Below are positions 1 through 6,350 of a stretch of 6,907 nucleotides of DNA, piece by piece. A program made the position numbers and the translations under genes. Under the pieces are notes generated by a model that was given only the letters and a program-made list of their open reading frames with translations, had not been told where the DNA came from and searched no databases. The stretch is from an uncultured Dorea sp. (GTDB taxonomy: Bacteria > Bacillota > Clostridia > Lachnospirales > Lachnospiraceae): NCBI GenBank assembly GCA_948844705.1, contig CAQNVT010000105.1, forward strand, positions 1 through 6,907. The letters run 5' to 3'. Position 1 is the stretch's first letter, and each line of letters starts with the position of its first letter.

Positions 1-86
1 CATCATGTCATAATATTTATCCGCAGGCCGGCATCAGAAACCAATTCCTTTCCTCAGCCTATACTCCAACCTCCGCTATTTTTACA

Positions 87-112
87 AGCCTAATCCAAAA
101 TAGGCTCATTTT
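87..112 (+). terminator. weak hairpin with short T-run, possible end of an upstream transcript
   Basis: AGCCTA (87-92) pairs perfectly with TAGGCT (101-106) across an 8-nt loop and is followed by CATTTT. The stem is only 6 bp and the T-run is short, so this is a weak intrinsic terminator at best, possibly for a gene left of the window. I see no convincing coding sequence in 1-130 on either strand: the short open stretches there have no start with a ribosome site and unprotein-like composition. Confidence 0.3.
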
Positions 113-139
113 CCATGTCATAAAATAATACAATCATTC

Positions 140-167
140 TTGAAAACTTTTAACTCTCAAGTATAAA
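140..167 (+). promoter_or_regulatory. upstream sigma-A promoter candidate for aspA (P2)
   Basis: TTGAAA (140-145) is followed 16 nt later by TATAAA (162-167); each hexamer matches the sigma-A consensus at 5 of 6 bases. It lies in an AT-rich stretch upstream of the better P1 promoter. In such AT-rich DNA chance matches are common, so it is only a candidate. Transcription would start near 174, at the edge of the dyad at 174-190. Confidence 0.4.
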
Positions 168-173
168 TATTTG

Positions 174-190
174 GTTATAATTACTATAAC
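174..190. promoter_or_regulatory. inverted repeat between the two aspA promoters, possible operator
   Basis: GTTATA (174-179) and TATAAC (185-190) are perfect inverted 6-mers around a 5-nt centre. The dyad sits just upstream of the P1 -35 box and at the predicted start of P2, a usual place for a transcription factor site. The arms are AT-rich, so chance is a real possibility. No regulator can be named from the sequence. Confidence 0.3.
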
Positions 191-201
191 AATATAAGTA
201 T

Positions 202-230
202 TTGATTTTCGCACAGGAAATTCCTATAAT
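202..230 (+). promoter_or_regulatory. sigma-A promoter for aspA (P1)
   Basis: TTGATT (202-207, 4 of 6 to consensus) and a perfect TATAAT (225-230) are separated by exactly 17 nt. Transcription would start around 237, giving a leader of about 46 nt before the aspA ATG at 283. No riboswitch-like or attenuator structure is apparent in that short leader. Confidence 0.7.
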
Positions 231-272
231 GAAATCGACCAAAAACAAAACCACTATTATTTGGTAAGCATT

Positions 273-277
273 GGAGG
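273..277 (+). promoter_or_regulatory. Shine-Dalgarno that fixes the aspA start
   Basis: GGAGG (273-277) lies 5 nt before the ATG at 283. An in-frame TTG at 271 would add four residues, but it overlaps this ribosome site and has none of its own, so ATG 283 is preferred. Confidence 0.85.
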
Positions 278-282
278 AAAAA

Positions 283-1713
283 ATGAGCGACACAAAGAAA
301 AAAGATTATCGAATTGAGCATGATTCTATCGGAACCAAGGATGTCCCGGAAGAGGTTTATTATGGGGTGCAGTCTCTCCGGGCAGCGGAGAATTTTCATA
401 TCACAGGACTTAATATGCACCCGGAGATCATCAACAGCCTGGCTTATATAAAAAAGGCCGCTGCTATTACAAACTGTGAGGTCGGCGTTCTCGACAAGAA
501 AATTGCAGATGCCATCGTAAAGGCCTGCGACGAGATCTTATCCGGCAAGATGCATAAGGATTTCATCGTAGATCCGATCCAGGGTGGCGCCGGCACTTCC
601 ATAAACATGAACGCTAACGAGGTAATCGCAAACCGTGCCATTGAAATTCTCGGGGGACAAAAGGGAGATTACACAATCGTAAATCCTAATGACCATGTAA
701 ACTGCGGACAGTCCACCAACGACGTGATCCCGACGGCCGGAAAAATGACGTCTCTGCGCCTGTTAAAAAAGCTGAAAGAAGAGCTTCTGCGTCTTCATGA
801 GGCTCTCGTAGCAAAGGCGGAGGAATTTGACCCTGTGATCAAAATGGGACGTACTCAGATGCAGGATGCCGTTCCGATCCGCCTCGGCCAGGAATTCCGT
901 GCATATTCCGTCGCGATCATGCGTGATATCAAGCGTATGGACAAGGCGATGGATGAGATGTGCACACTGAACATGGGCGGTACCGCTGTCGGAACCGGTA
1001 TCAATGCCGATGCCGCTTACTTGAAACGGATCGTCCCAAATCTGTCGGAGGTCTCCGCTATGGAGCTGGTACAGGCCTTCGACCTTATAGATGCCACGCA
1101 GAATCTGGATCCGTTTGTTGCCGTATCCGGCGCGATTAAGGCCTGCGCCGTTACATTATCAAAAATTGCAAATGATCTCCGCCTGATGTCATCAGGTCCA
1201 AGGGCTGGTTTTGGGGAGATCAATCTTCCGGCAAAACAGAACGGCTCTTCCATTATGCCCGGAAAGGTCAATCCGGTAATCCCGGAGGTTGTCAACCAGG
1301 TTGCCTTCAACATTATCGGGAATGACGTGACGATCACCATGGCAGCAGAAGCCGGACAGCTGGAGCTTAACGCCTTTGAACCCATCATCTTCTACTGCAT
1401 GTTCCAGTCCATTGACACCCTGGCCTACGCGGTACAGACCTTCGTAGACAACTGTGTCACCGGCATTACCGCCAATGAAGACAGATGCCGTTATCTGGTA
1501 GAAAACAGCGTGGGGATTATCACCGCGATCTGTCCTTATGTAGGATATGAAAAAGCCGCCATTATTGCAAAAACAGCCATGACAACCGGCGAATCTGTCC
1601 GCTCTCTTATCCTGAAGGAAAATCTGATGGAGGAAAAGGAGCTGGATGAGATCCTGGAACCGACCCATATGACAGAGCCGGGAATTCCCGCCAAAAAGCT
1701 GCTTAGGAAATAG
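283..1713 (+). CDS. aspA: aspartate ammonia-lyase (aspartase)
   Basis: This 476-residue cytosolic enzyme of the fumarase/aspartase superfamily converts L-aspartate to fumarate and ammonia, normally as a homotetramer. Visible motifs are GTSINMNANEVIAN (residues 104-117), CGQSTNDVIPTA (141-152), GRTQMQDAVP (189-198) and the superfamily signature GSSIMPGKVNP (321-331), in the mobile loop that carries the catalytic serine. The NCGQSTND form and MNANEVIAN are what aspartases show, where fumarases usually have SSQSSND, so aspartase is the better call; that rests on family knowledge. Length is normal for AspA (about 470). The start is ATG 283, set by GGAGG at 273-277. It is a single-gene unit behind its own promoters and faces the minus-strand sfsA-mutY end to end. 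Likely role: aspartate catabolism feeding fumarate as anaerobic electron acceptor. No damage is visible. Confidence 0.95.
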   Translation: MSDTKKKDYRIEHDSIGTKDVPEEVYYGVQSLRAAENFHITGLNMHPEIINSLAYIKKAAAITNCEVGVLDKKIADAIVKACDEILSGKMHKDFIVDPIQGGAGTSINMNANEVIANRAIEILGGQKGDYTIVNPNDHVNCGQSTNDVIPTAGKMTSLRLLKKLKEELLRLHEALVAKAEEFDPVIKMGRTQMQDAVPIRLGQEFRAYSVAIMRDIKRMDKAMDEMCTLNMGGTAVGTGINADAAYLKRIVPNLSEVSAMELVQAFDLIDATQNLDPFVAVSGAIKACAVTLSKIANDLRLMSSGPRAGFGEINLPAKQNGSSIMPGKVNPVIPEVVNQVAFNIIGNDVTITMAAEAGQLELNAFEPIIFYCMFQSIDTLAYAVQTFVDNCVTGITANEDRCRYLVENSVGIITAICPYVGYEKAAIIAKTAMTTGESVRSLILKENLMEEKELDEILEPTHMTEPGIPAKKLLRK

Positions 1714-1718
1714 ATTCT

Positions 1719-1745
1719 TATATGCCTCTACCCTTCAGGCATATA
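1719..1745. terminator. hairpin between convergent aspA and sfsA-mutY
   Basis: A 9-bp stem (1719-1727 pairing with 1737-1745, TATATGCCT against AGGCATATA) closes a 9-nt loop that contains the sfsA-mutY stop codon (1728-1730). It lies between the two convergent stops and could serve both. The stem has only four G:C pairs, and the following tract on the plus strand (TTTCTC) is poor in T, so termination may be inefficient. A small overlap of the two messages is possible. Confidence 0.45.
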
Positions 1746-3470
1746 TTTCTCAAATGCCGAGGGAATCGGATATTTTTTCCGGATTTCCTCGGTGTGTATA
1801 AATAAAAATCCCTTCTCATTCGTTTTTTCTAACTCATCCACCACGATCAGATAGCCGGTCATATGCCACTCGACATGGCTGAATATATGCTTCGCCTCCG
1901 GAAGGCTCTGGATCCGCACCGGCATAAGTCCTATACTTTTACAGTATTCCGTAACTTCCTCAGGCTTAAGATGCCCCGGCAGGGACGGAAGCTCATACAT
2001 CCCCGCAAGAAGCCCCGTATCCTTACGTTTATTTATCGCCATCTTATCTGCATCCCGGAATACAAGGATCGTTTTCTCTTCGATCCTGCGCTTCTTTGCC
2101 TTTTTCTTCACAGGAAGCTCGCCGATACGCCTCTGCCTTCTTGCCTCGCAGTACCGGGCGGCCGGACATTTTTCACATCTTGGCTCTCCGTTCGGCACAC
2201 ATACAATCGCGCCGAGTTCAATAAGCCCCTGGTTAAAATCACCGGCCGAGTCTTCCGGAATCAACTGTCTTAGCTCCTCCTCGATCCGGTTCTTCGTACT
2301 CTGCTTCATAATATCTCCGTCATCCCCCGTAATGCGGGTTATGACTCGAAGCACATTTCCGTCCACCGCGGGCTCCGGCAGTCCATATGCAAGAGAGCTT
2401 ACCGCTCCTGCCGTATAATTTCCGATTCCGGCAAGGGAGCGTATCTCTTCATAGGTATCCGGGAATTTCCCGTGATAATCCACCATGATCTGCCTTGCCG
2501 CCTTCTGCATATTTCTTACCCGGTTATAATAACCAAGCCCTTCCCACAGCTTCAGAAGCTGATCCTCACCGGCCTGCGCGAGCGCCTTTACGGTCGGAAG
2601 CTCACACAGAAATCTCTCATAATAGGACTTTACCGCCTCTACTCTCGTCTGCTGTAACATGATCTCCGATACCCATATCCGGTAGGCATCCTTAGTCTCT
2701 CTCCACGGAAGATTCCTTTTATTTTCCCTGTACCAGCAGATAATATCGTCCGGAAAGCTTCCCCCTGAAATTCTGGATAATACCGGCGCATCAAGAAAAA
2801 CCGGCACCTCGTCGGCAATGCGGATACTGTCTGCCGTCACCGCACAGTCGTAGGCAAGTATCCTGACGCCTTCCATCTCCGCCTCCTTAAGAGCCTCGGC
2901 AAACTGCGGGTGTGTATCCGTATTCGGCGTAAAGTAACGTACATTTTTCATCTGGATCACAAAGAAAATATATGCTTCATAACCGTCCTTCACGGCACGG
3001 CCAAGCTCCGTTACATGCTTTACCGCCCGCTCACTCGGCGCATCCGGAAATCTTGCCTCTCCGTTTTCTTCCAGAGTCACTCCCTTAACCTCAATCAGAA
3101 TCCTTTTTCCGCCCGCTTCTATGTAAAGGTCAATGCGGGAATTCCCATATGTATACTCCGGACGTATCAATGTGACATCCGAAAAAAGCCCGCCCTCTTC
3201 AAGCCACTCCTTTACGGCTCTGTTGGGTGCCTGGGAATCCATATTTATCATACGGTCTCCCTTTTTCACTCCGATCAGATCCCACTTCGTCTTCCGTGAG
3301 GGATTTGGACTTCTCTGTACATAAACAACGGCGCCCGGCACTAAGAGCTCCGCGCACCGTCCTGTATTTTTCACATGAACAGTCTCTTTTAAACCATCGA
3401 TCTCAATATAGGCAATGAACCGATTCGGCCGGGAGATAAAATATCCCTCTCTGATACCTACATACCGCAT
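1728..3470 (-). CDS. mutY: SfsA-MutY fusion: SfsA nuclease-fold domain joined to A/G-specific adenine glycosylase
   Basis: This 580-residue protein joins two families usually encoded separately. Residues 1 to about 226 are SfsA, with HVKNTGRC (32-39), NSRIDL (110-115), IEVKGVTL (126-133) and FPDAPSERAVKH (141-152). D114 and E127-x-K129 match the PD-(D/E)XK-type nuclease core expected of SfsA, a family linked to DNA/RNA cleavage and sugar-fermentation regulation. Residues from about 239 to 580 are MutY, which removes adenine mispaired with 8-oxoguanine. They show NLPWR (253-257), catalytic E269 in SEIMLQQT, the HhH motif LAGIGNYTAGAV (346-357), catalytic D370 in VDGNVLRV, four [4Fe-4S] cysteines (424, 432, 435, 441) and a C-terminal NUDIX-like domain with FSH (530-532) for 8-oxoG recognition. 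The linker is short (about 226-239) and MutY keeps no methionine of its own. ATG 3470 is preferred over an in-frame TTG at 3485 because GGAGG lies between them. Its start overlaps the alarmone synthetase gene by 13 nt. Confidence 0.93.
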   Translation of the reverse strand: MRYVGIREGYFISRPNRFIAYIEIDGLKETVHVKNTGRCAELLVPGAVVYVQRSPNPSRKTKWDLIGVKKGDRMINMDSQAPNRAVKEWLEEGGLFSDVTLIRPEYTYGNSRIDLYIEAGGKRILIEVKGVTLEENGEARFPDAPSERAVKHVTELGRAVKDGYEAYIFFVIQMKNVRYFTPNTDTHPQFAEALKEAEMEGVRILAYDCAVTADSIRIADEVPVFLDAPVLSRISGGSFPDDIICWYRENKRNLPWRETKDAYRIWVSEIMLQQTRVEAVKSYYERFLCELPTVKALAQAGEDQLLKLWEGLGYYNRVRNMQKAARQIMVDYHGKFPDTYEEIRSLAGIGNYTAGAVSSLAYGLPEPAVDGNVLRVITRITGDDGDIMKQSTKNRIEEELRQLIPEDSAGDFNQGLIELGAIVCVPNGEPRCEKCPAARYCEARRQRRIGELPVKKKAKKRRIEEKTILVFRDADKMAINKRKDTGLLAGMYELPSLPGHLKPEEVTEYCKSIGLMPVRIQSLPEAKHIFSHVEWHMTGYLIVVDELEKTNEKGFLFIHTEEIRKKYPIPSAFEKYMPEG

Positions 3471-4105
3471 GCTTCCTCCAGACAAGCCTGAATGGCTTCA
3501 TTAAGCGACAGCATCTTCTCATCCAGAGAGGATACGATCTCCGCACATTCCCGAAGATCTCTGCTGATATATTCCGGTGCATTGCCCTCGAATTTGTAAT
3601 AGATCTTATGCTCGAGGCTTGCCCAGAAATCCATCGCTATCGTACGGATCTGTATCTCTACCTTCGTGTCTACAACGCTGTCTGACAGAAATATAGGAAC
3701 GGATACCAGCATATGATAGCTCTTATATCCGCTTTTCTTCGGATTTTTAATATAATCTTTGATCGCCAGTACCTTCAGATCGCTTTGATTGCCTATCATC
3801 TCCGCAAGACGGTAAATATCTGACGTAAACGAGCAGATCACTCTCACTCCCGCAATATCGTTTACATATTTTACCATATTTTCAATAGAGGTCTCATATC
3901 CGTATTTCTTAAGCTTCTTTACTATACTTTCTGCTGACTTTACTCTTGTCTTTATATGCTCTATCGGATTATACTGGTGTACGTGCTGAAATTCATCATT
4001 CAGTATCTCAAGCTTCGTTCCTACTTCCTTTAACGCTGATGTATATAGAAACATAACGGTTTTCCAGCTGTCCACATCCTCGTAGCTTTTTATTGCATTC
4101 TGCAT
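3458..4105 (-). CDS. small alarmone synthetase, RelQ/YjbM-type GTP pyrophosphokinase
   Basis: This 215-residue protein carries only the RelA/SpoT synthetase domain and should transfer pyrophosphate from ATP to GDP or GTP to make (p)ppGpp in the cytosol. Visible motifs are RVKSAESIVKKL (54-65), the metal-binding aspartate in NDIAGVRVIC (82-91), KDYIKNPKKSGYKSYH (116-131) with the substrate-stacking tyrosine region, VEIQIRT (149-155) and MDFWASLEHKIYYK (158-171). There is no HD hydrolase, TGS or ACT domain, and the length fits RelQ/SAS1 (about 210) rather than full RelA/SpoT (over 700). The RVKSAESI and KYVNDIAG pattern and the C-terminal helix favour RelQ over RelP, though I did not settle the subclass by alignment. 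The start is ATG 4105, with AGGAG 9 nt upstream. It leads a two-gene unit with sfsA-mutY and has its own extended -10 promoter. Confidence 0.92.
   Translation of the reverse strand: MQNAIKSYEDVDSWKTVMFLYTSALKEVGTKLEILNDEFQHVHQYNPIEHIKTRVKSAESIVKKLKKYGYETSIENMVKYVNDIAGVRVICSFTSDIYRLAEMIGNQSDLKVLAIKDYIKNPKKSGYKSYHMLVSVPIFLSDSVVDTKVEIQIRTIAMDFWASLEHKIYYKFEGNAPEYISRDLRECAEIVSSLDEKMLSLNEAIQACLEEACGM
3475..3479 (-). promoter_or_regulatory. Shine-Dalgarno of sfsA-mutY inside the upstream gene
   Basis: On the minus strand GGAGG (3479-3475) lies 4 nt before the ATG at 3470, within the last codons of the alarmone synthetase. This supports the ATG over the TTG at 3485 and implies translational coupling of the two genes. 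Confidence 0.8.
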
Positions 4106-4155
4106 ATATCATTTCTCCTTTTTCCACCCGAAGAGTGAGCTTTCGTATTGCTTTC

Positions 4156-4184
4156 AGTATAGCATATTTCATCCGTTCTGTGCC
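4156..4184 (-). promoter_or_regulatory. extended -10 promoter for the alarmone synthetase/sfsA-mutY unit
   Basis: On the minus strand TATACT (4161-4156) is preceded by TGC, making an extended -10 element. The base stretch 17 nt upstream, GGCACA (4184-4179), is a poor -35 (3 of 6), which an extended -10 can tolerate. It is about 50 nt before the ATG at 4105 in the 105-nt gap after cobO. A 5-bp inverted repeat, ATCCG (4171-4175) and CGGAT (4184-4188), straddles the -35 region and could be a regulatory site, though it is short. Confidence 0.55.
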
Positions 4185-4210
4185 GGATTTCATATTAATT
4201 TAAGATTCCT

Positions 4211-4735
4211 TTAATATTCAATTCCCTTTCTGGCGGCAACGCCCTTCTCGTAAGGATGTCTGACCTTGCACATTTTTGTCACATAATCCGCCGTTTTAAG
4301 CAACCGCTCAGAAACCTCATGTCCTGTCAGGATGAGCTCTAATTCCTTCGGCTTATGCTCGAGGAAGCTGAGCAGCTTATCTTCATTTAAAAGTCCCAGC
4401 TCCACGGCACATAATGCCTCGTCCAGGAGGAGCATGTCAAACGGAGAACAGAATTTAACGATCTCATCCAGCGCTTTATTATTATAATGCAATGTCTCCG
4501 AACGCTCGTCTCCGTTCATCTGGCTGTAAAATTTTACATGATCTCTTCCCGGAAGGCAGGTCACCGTCGGAAGCGCCTCCAGCACTGCCCTCTCGCCTGA
4601 TGTATTGTCCTTTAAAAACTGGAAGACAAGCACCTTGAGCCCACACCCTGCCGCCCGCATGACCTGTCCCATGGCCGCGGTGGTTTTTCCTTTCCCGTCT
4701 CCGTAATATATGTGTATTCTTCCTGTGCCTGTCAT
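4211..4735 (-). CDS. cobO: cob(I)alamin / cob(I)yrinic acid a,c-diamide adenosyltransferase, BtuR/CobO family
   Basis: This 174-residue P-loop enzyme attaches the 5'-deoxyadenosyl group of ATP to the cobalt of reduced corrinoids, making adenosylcobalamin or its precursor. Visible motifs are the N-terminal P-loop YGDGKGKTTA (11-20), the acidic pair in LLLDEALCAVELGLL (102-116), LILTGHE (134-140) and the C-terminal ADYVTKM...HPYEKGVAARKGIEY ending, all characteristic of BtuR/CobO rather than the PduO or EutT families. Length is slightly under the roughly 195 of Escherichia coli BtuR, which has a longer N-terminal extension. ATG 4735 is chosen because GGAGG lies 6 nt upstream; another ATG at 4739 is in a different frame and only 2 nt from that site. 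It follows the pfoR-like gene by 21 nt and is probably co-transcribed with it. No cobalamin riboswitch is seen upstream of the unit. Confidence 0.92.
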   Translation of the reverse strand: MTGTGRIHIYYGDGKGKTTAAMGQVMRAAGCGLKVLVFQFLKDNTSGERAVLEALPTVTCLPGRDHVKFYSQMNGDERSETLHYNNKALDEIVKFCSPFDMLLLDEALCAVELGLLNEDKLLSFLEHKPKELELILTGHEVSERLLKTADYVTKMCKVRHPYEKGVAARKGIEY

Positions 4736-4756
4736 GCATTTCCTCCTTATTTTCTT

Positions 4757-5821
4757 CTAAAGCTCCAGCTTCATGTCGCCGAAACGGATCCAGCCCTTCT
4801 TTCTCATGAATTCTGAAACCATAAGTGTAACAACAGCCGGCAGTATGATCTGAATTGCCAGGATTTTAATAAATACAACGGCTGCTGCCTCTGTCTGTAT
4901 CATTGTCTGCCATGTCATGATCTGTCCTACCAGCCCTGCGGTCCCCATACCGGAGCCCGTCGCATTGCTTGTCATATGCAGAACCATCGTTCCCACCGGG
5001 CCAAGCACCGCACTGGATATAATAGCCGGAAGCCAGATCACCGGCTTTCTTACAATATTCGGAACCTGGAGCATGGACGTCCCGATTCCCTGCGCCAAAA
5101 GTCCCCCTACTTTATTTTCCCGGTAGCTTGCCACCGCAAAGCCTACCATATTACAGCAGCAGCCTACGGTCGCCGCACCGGCCGCAAGGCCGGAAAGATT
5201 TAAAATAATCCCAAGCGCCGCCGAGCTGATGGGAAGGGTCAAGATCATGCCCATCAGCACAGATACTACGATTCCCATAAGGAACGGCTGCTGCTCCGTT
5301 CCCCAATTAATAATCGATCCAAGCCATGCCATAAAGCCGGATATGGGCGGACCTAAGATAAGGCCTACCGCCGAGCCCGTTCCGATCGACACAATCGGCG
5401 TTACAAGAATATCTACCTTCGTTTTTCCGGCTACCAGATGTCCGAAAAAGATGGCAACATATGCCGCAATAAAAGCACCCAGAGGCTCTCCTGGTCCTGC
5501 ATAGACGATCGCACCGTCCACCAGCACTGTCCCCGCAAGAAGCTTGCCTGCAAATCCGCCCGCCATGCCCGCTGTTGCCGCGGATACGACCACAAGGGGG
5601 CTCTCCTTAAACCTATAGGCAACTGCCACGCCGATACCTGCACTCGTAAGCGATGCTGCAACCTTTCCGATCACAAAGATCATATCGCCCGCTGTTCCGC
5701 CTATAAGCGTGCCGATCTGCTGAATGATCGTTCCGATAATCAGTGTCGCAAACAGACCCTGTGCCATTGCACTTAATCCGTCGATAAAAATACGGTCTAA
5801 AATCTTTTTTAATTTTTCCAT
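4757..5821 (-). CDS. PfoR-like PTS EIIC-family membrane protein (PTS_EIIC_2 type)
   Basis: This 354-residue, very hydrophobic protein has about eight or more predicted membrane segments, for example around 21-40, 46-69, 76-92, 113-131, 137-156, 180-208, 262-282 and 312-336. Glycine-rich conserved-looking stretches include GPGEPLGAF (109-117), TPIVSIGTGSAVG (141-153), GCCCNMVGFA (220-229) and GTSMLQVPNIVRKP (247-260). The pattern matches the EIIC-like family named after Clostridium perfringens PfoR, once proposed as a toxin regulator. No EIIA, EIIB or HPr domain is fused or adjacent, so sugar phosphorylation cannot be inferred, and the transported ligand is unknown. ATG 5821 has GAGG 4 nt upstream (5829-5826). 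It has its own promoter at 5886-5914 and is followed 21 nt later by cobO. The family call is made from memory of the motif pattern; function remains open. Confidence 0.8.
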   Translation of the reverse strand: MEKLKKILDRIFIDGLSAMAQGLFATLIIGTIIQQIGTLIGGTAGDMIFVIGKVAASLTSAGIGVAVAYRFKESPLVVVSAATAGMAGGFAGKLLAGTVLVDGAIVYAGPGEPLGAFIAAYVAIFFGHLVAGKTKVDILVTPIVSIGTGSAVGLILGPPISGFMAWLGSIINWGTEQQPFLMGIVVSVLMGMILTLPISSAALGIILNLSGLAAGAATVGCCCNMVGFAVASYRENKVGGLLAQGIGTSMLQVPNIVRKPVIWLPAIISSAVLGPVGTMVLHMTSNATGSGMGTAGLVGQIMTWQTMIQTEAAAVVFIKILAIQIILPAVVTLMVSEFMRKKGWIRFGDMKLEL

Positions 5822-5856
5822 TCTTCCTCATCCCTTCTGTGTTAACAGTAAAATAT

Positions 5857-5874
5857 ACAAGTGTCTTGTCACTT
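5857..5874. promoter_or_regulatory. overlapping inverted repeats in the pfoR-like leader
   Basis: Two overlapping dyads lie here: ACAAG (5857-5861) with CTTGT (5865-5869) around TGT, and AAGTG (5859-5863) with CACTT (5870-5874) around 6 nt. They fall just downstream of the predicted transcription start of the pfoR-like gene, a repressor-operator position, or could form alternative small hairpins in the leader RNA. No known regulator motif is recognised. Confidence 0.35.
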
Positions 5875-5885
5875 ATTTCTCAAAG

Positions 5886-5914
5886 AGTTTACCACAGAAG
5901 TACTATGAAGTCAA
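5886..5914 (-). promoter_or_regulatory. sigma-A promoter for the pfoR-like/cobO unit
   Basis: On the minus strand TTGACT (5914-5909, 5 of 6 to consensus) and TAAACT (5891-5886, 4 of 6) are spaced by 17 nt, and TGG before the -10 makes it an extended -10. Transcription would start near 5880, about 60 nt before the ATG at 5821. The -35 directly abuts the stop codon (5915-5917) of the truncated ferredoxin gene, so the unit does not depend on read-through from it. Confidence 0.6.
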
Positions 5915-6295
5915 TCAGCGTCTGCATTTCCGGCGTATTAAGGCTCTCGTCGGACATGCCCGGAGGCATTCTCCGCACCGGATACATTCCAGGCTGTTAG
6001 GCTTTTCCCAGACCGTTATATCCATTTTACAGGCCTCTTTACATTTCCCGCATTTTGTACACAATCCTTTTCTCACCTGGTAGCGGTACATGGAAACCGG
6101 ATTAAACAGGCTGTAGACTGCCCCGAGCGGGCAGATATATTTGCAAAACGGACGGCAGATCCACAGAGATAATATTACCACAAACAGCAGGAGAAATACC
6201 TTCCAGTAAAACAGATATCCTATCGCCGTCCTGAGAGTTTCATTCAAAAAAGTAAGCGGTATCCCCGCCTCCAGCGTTCCGGCAGGACAAATGTA

Positions 6296-6328
6296 TTTAC
6301 AGAACCAGGGGCTGCCCTGGCCTATAAT
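6296..6328 (+). promoter_or_regulatory. possible promoter with palindromic spacer for the ABC permease
   Basis: A perfect TATAAT (6323-6328) lies 23 nt before the permease ribosome site at 6351. TTTACA (6296-6301, 5 of 6) is upstream, but the spacer is 21 nt, longer than normal. The spacer holds a perfect 16-nt dyad, CCAGGG-GCTG-CCCTGG (6305-6320). The same bases encode the GQGSPWF stretch of the ferredoxin remnant on the other strand, so the match could be accidental. Confidence 0.3.
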
Positions 6329-6350
6329 ATCTGTGACAAGAAGCGGCAAA

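Noticed and set aside
4..123. Direct repeat CATGTCATAA at 4-13 and 114-123
   Set aside because: Two 10-nt AT-rich copies 110 nt apart with no further copies or associated element seen; likely chance.
1..128. Open stretches at the left edge (1-90 and 3-128 on the plus strand) that could be the tail of an upstream gene
   Set aside because: The translations have no recognisable protein character, and both are explained by few stops in a short intergenic stretch.
1017..1668. Two long open frames antisense to aspA (123 and 158 codons)
   Set aside because: They lie wholly inside a clear aspartase gene, lack ribosome sites and resemble no family; they arise from the codon composition of aspA.
1863..2273. 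136-codon plus-strand open frame inside sfsA-mutY
   Set aside because: Antisense shadow of the MutY domain with a basic, cysteine-scattered composition and no ribosome site or family motif.
4008..4193. 61-codon minus-strand frame running through the alarmone synthetase promoter
   Set aside because: It covers the predicted promoter and overlaps the synthetase start in another frame; no ribosome site or recognisable motif.
4106..4210. Looked for a cobalamin riboswitch or intrinsic terminator after cobO and before the alarmone synthetase
   Set aside because: The 105-nt gap is too short for a full cobalamin riboswitch, no B12-box-like sequence is visible, and no GC stem with a T-run is present.
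4482..4739. Alternative 85-codon frame starting at ATG 4739 over the cobO start
   Set aside because: Only 2 nt from the Shine-Dalgarno, out of frame with the intact P-loop protein, and with unprotein-like composition; ATG 4735 is 6 nt from GGAGG and gives a complete CobO.
5724..6083. 119-codon plus-strand frame crossing the pfoR-like start and the ferredoxin 3' end
   Set aside because: It spans an intergenic promoter and two opposite-strand genes, without a ribosome site or family resemblance.
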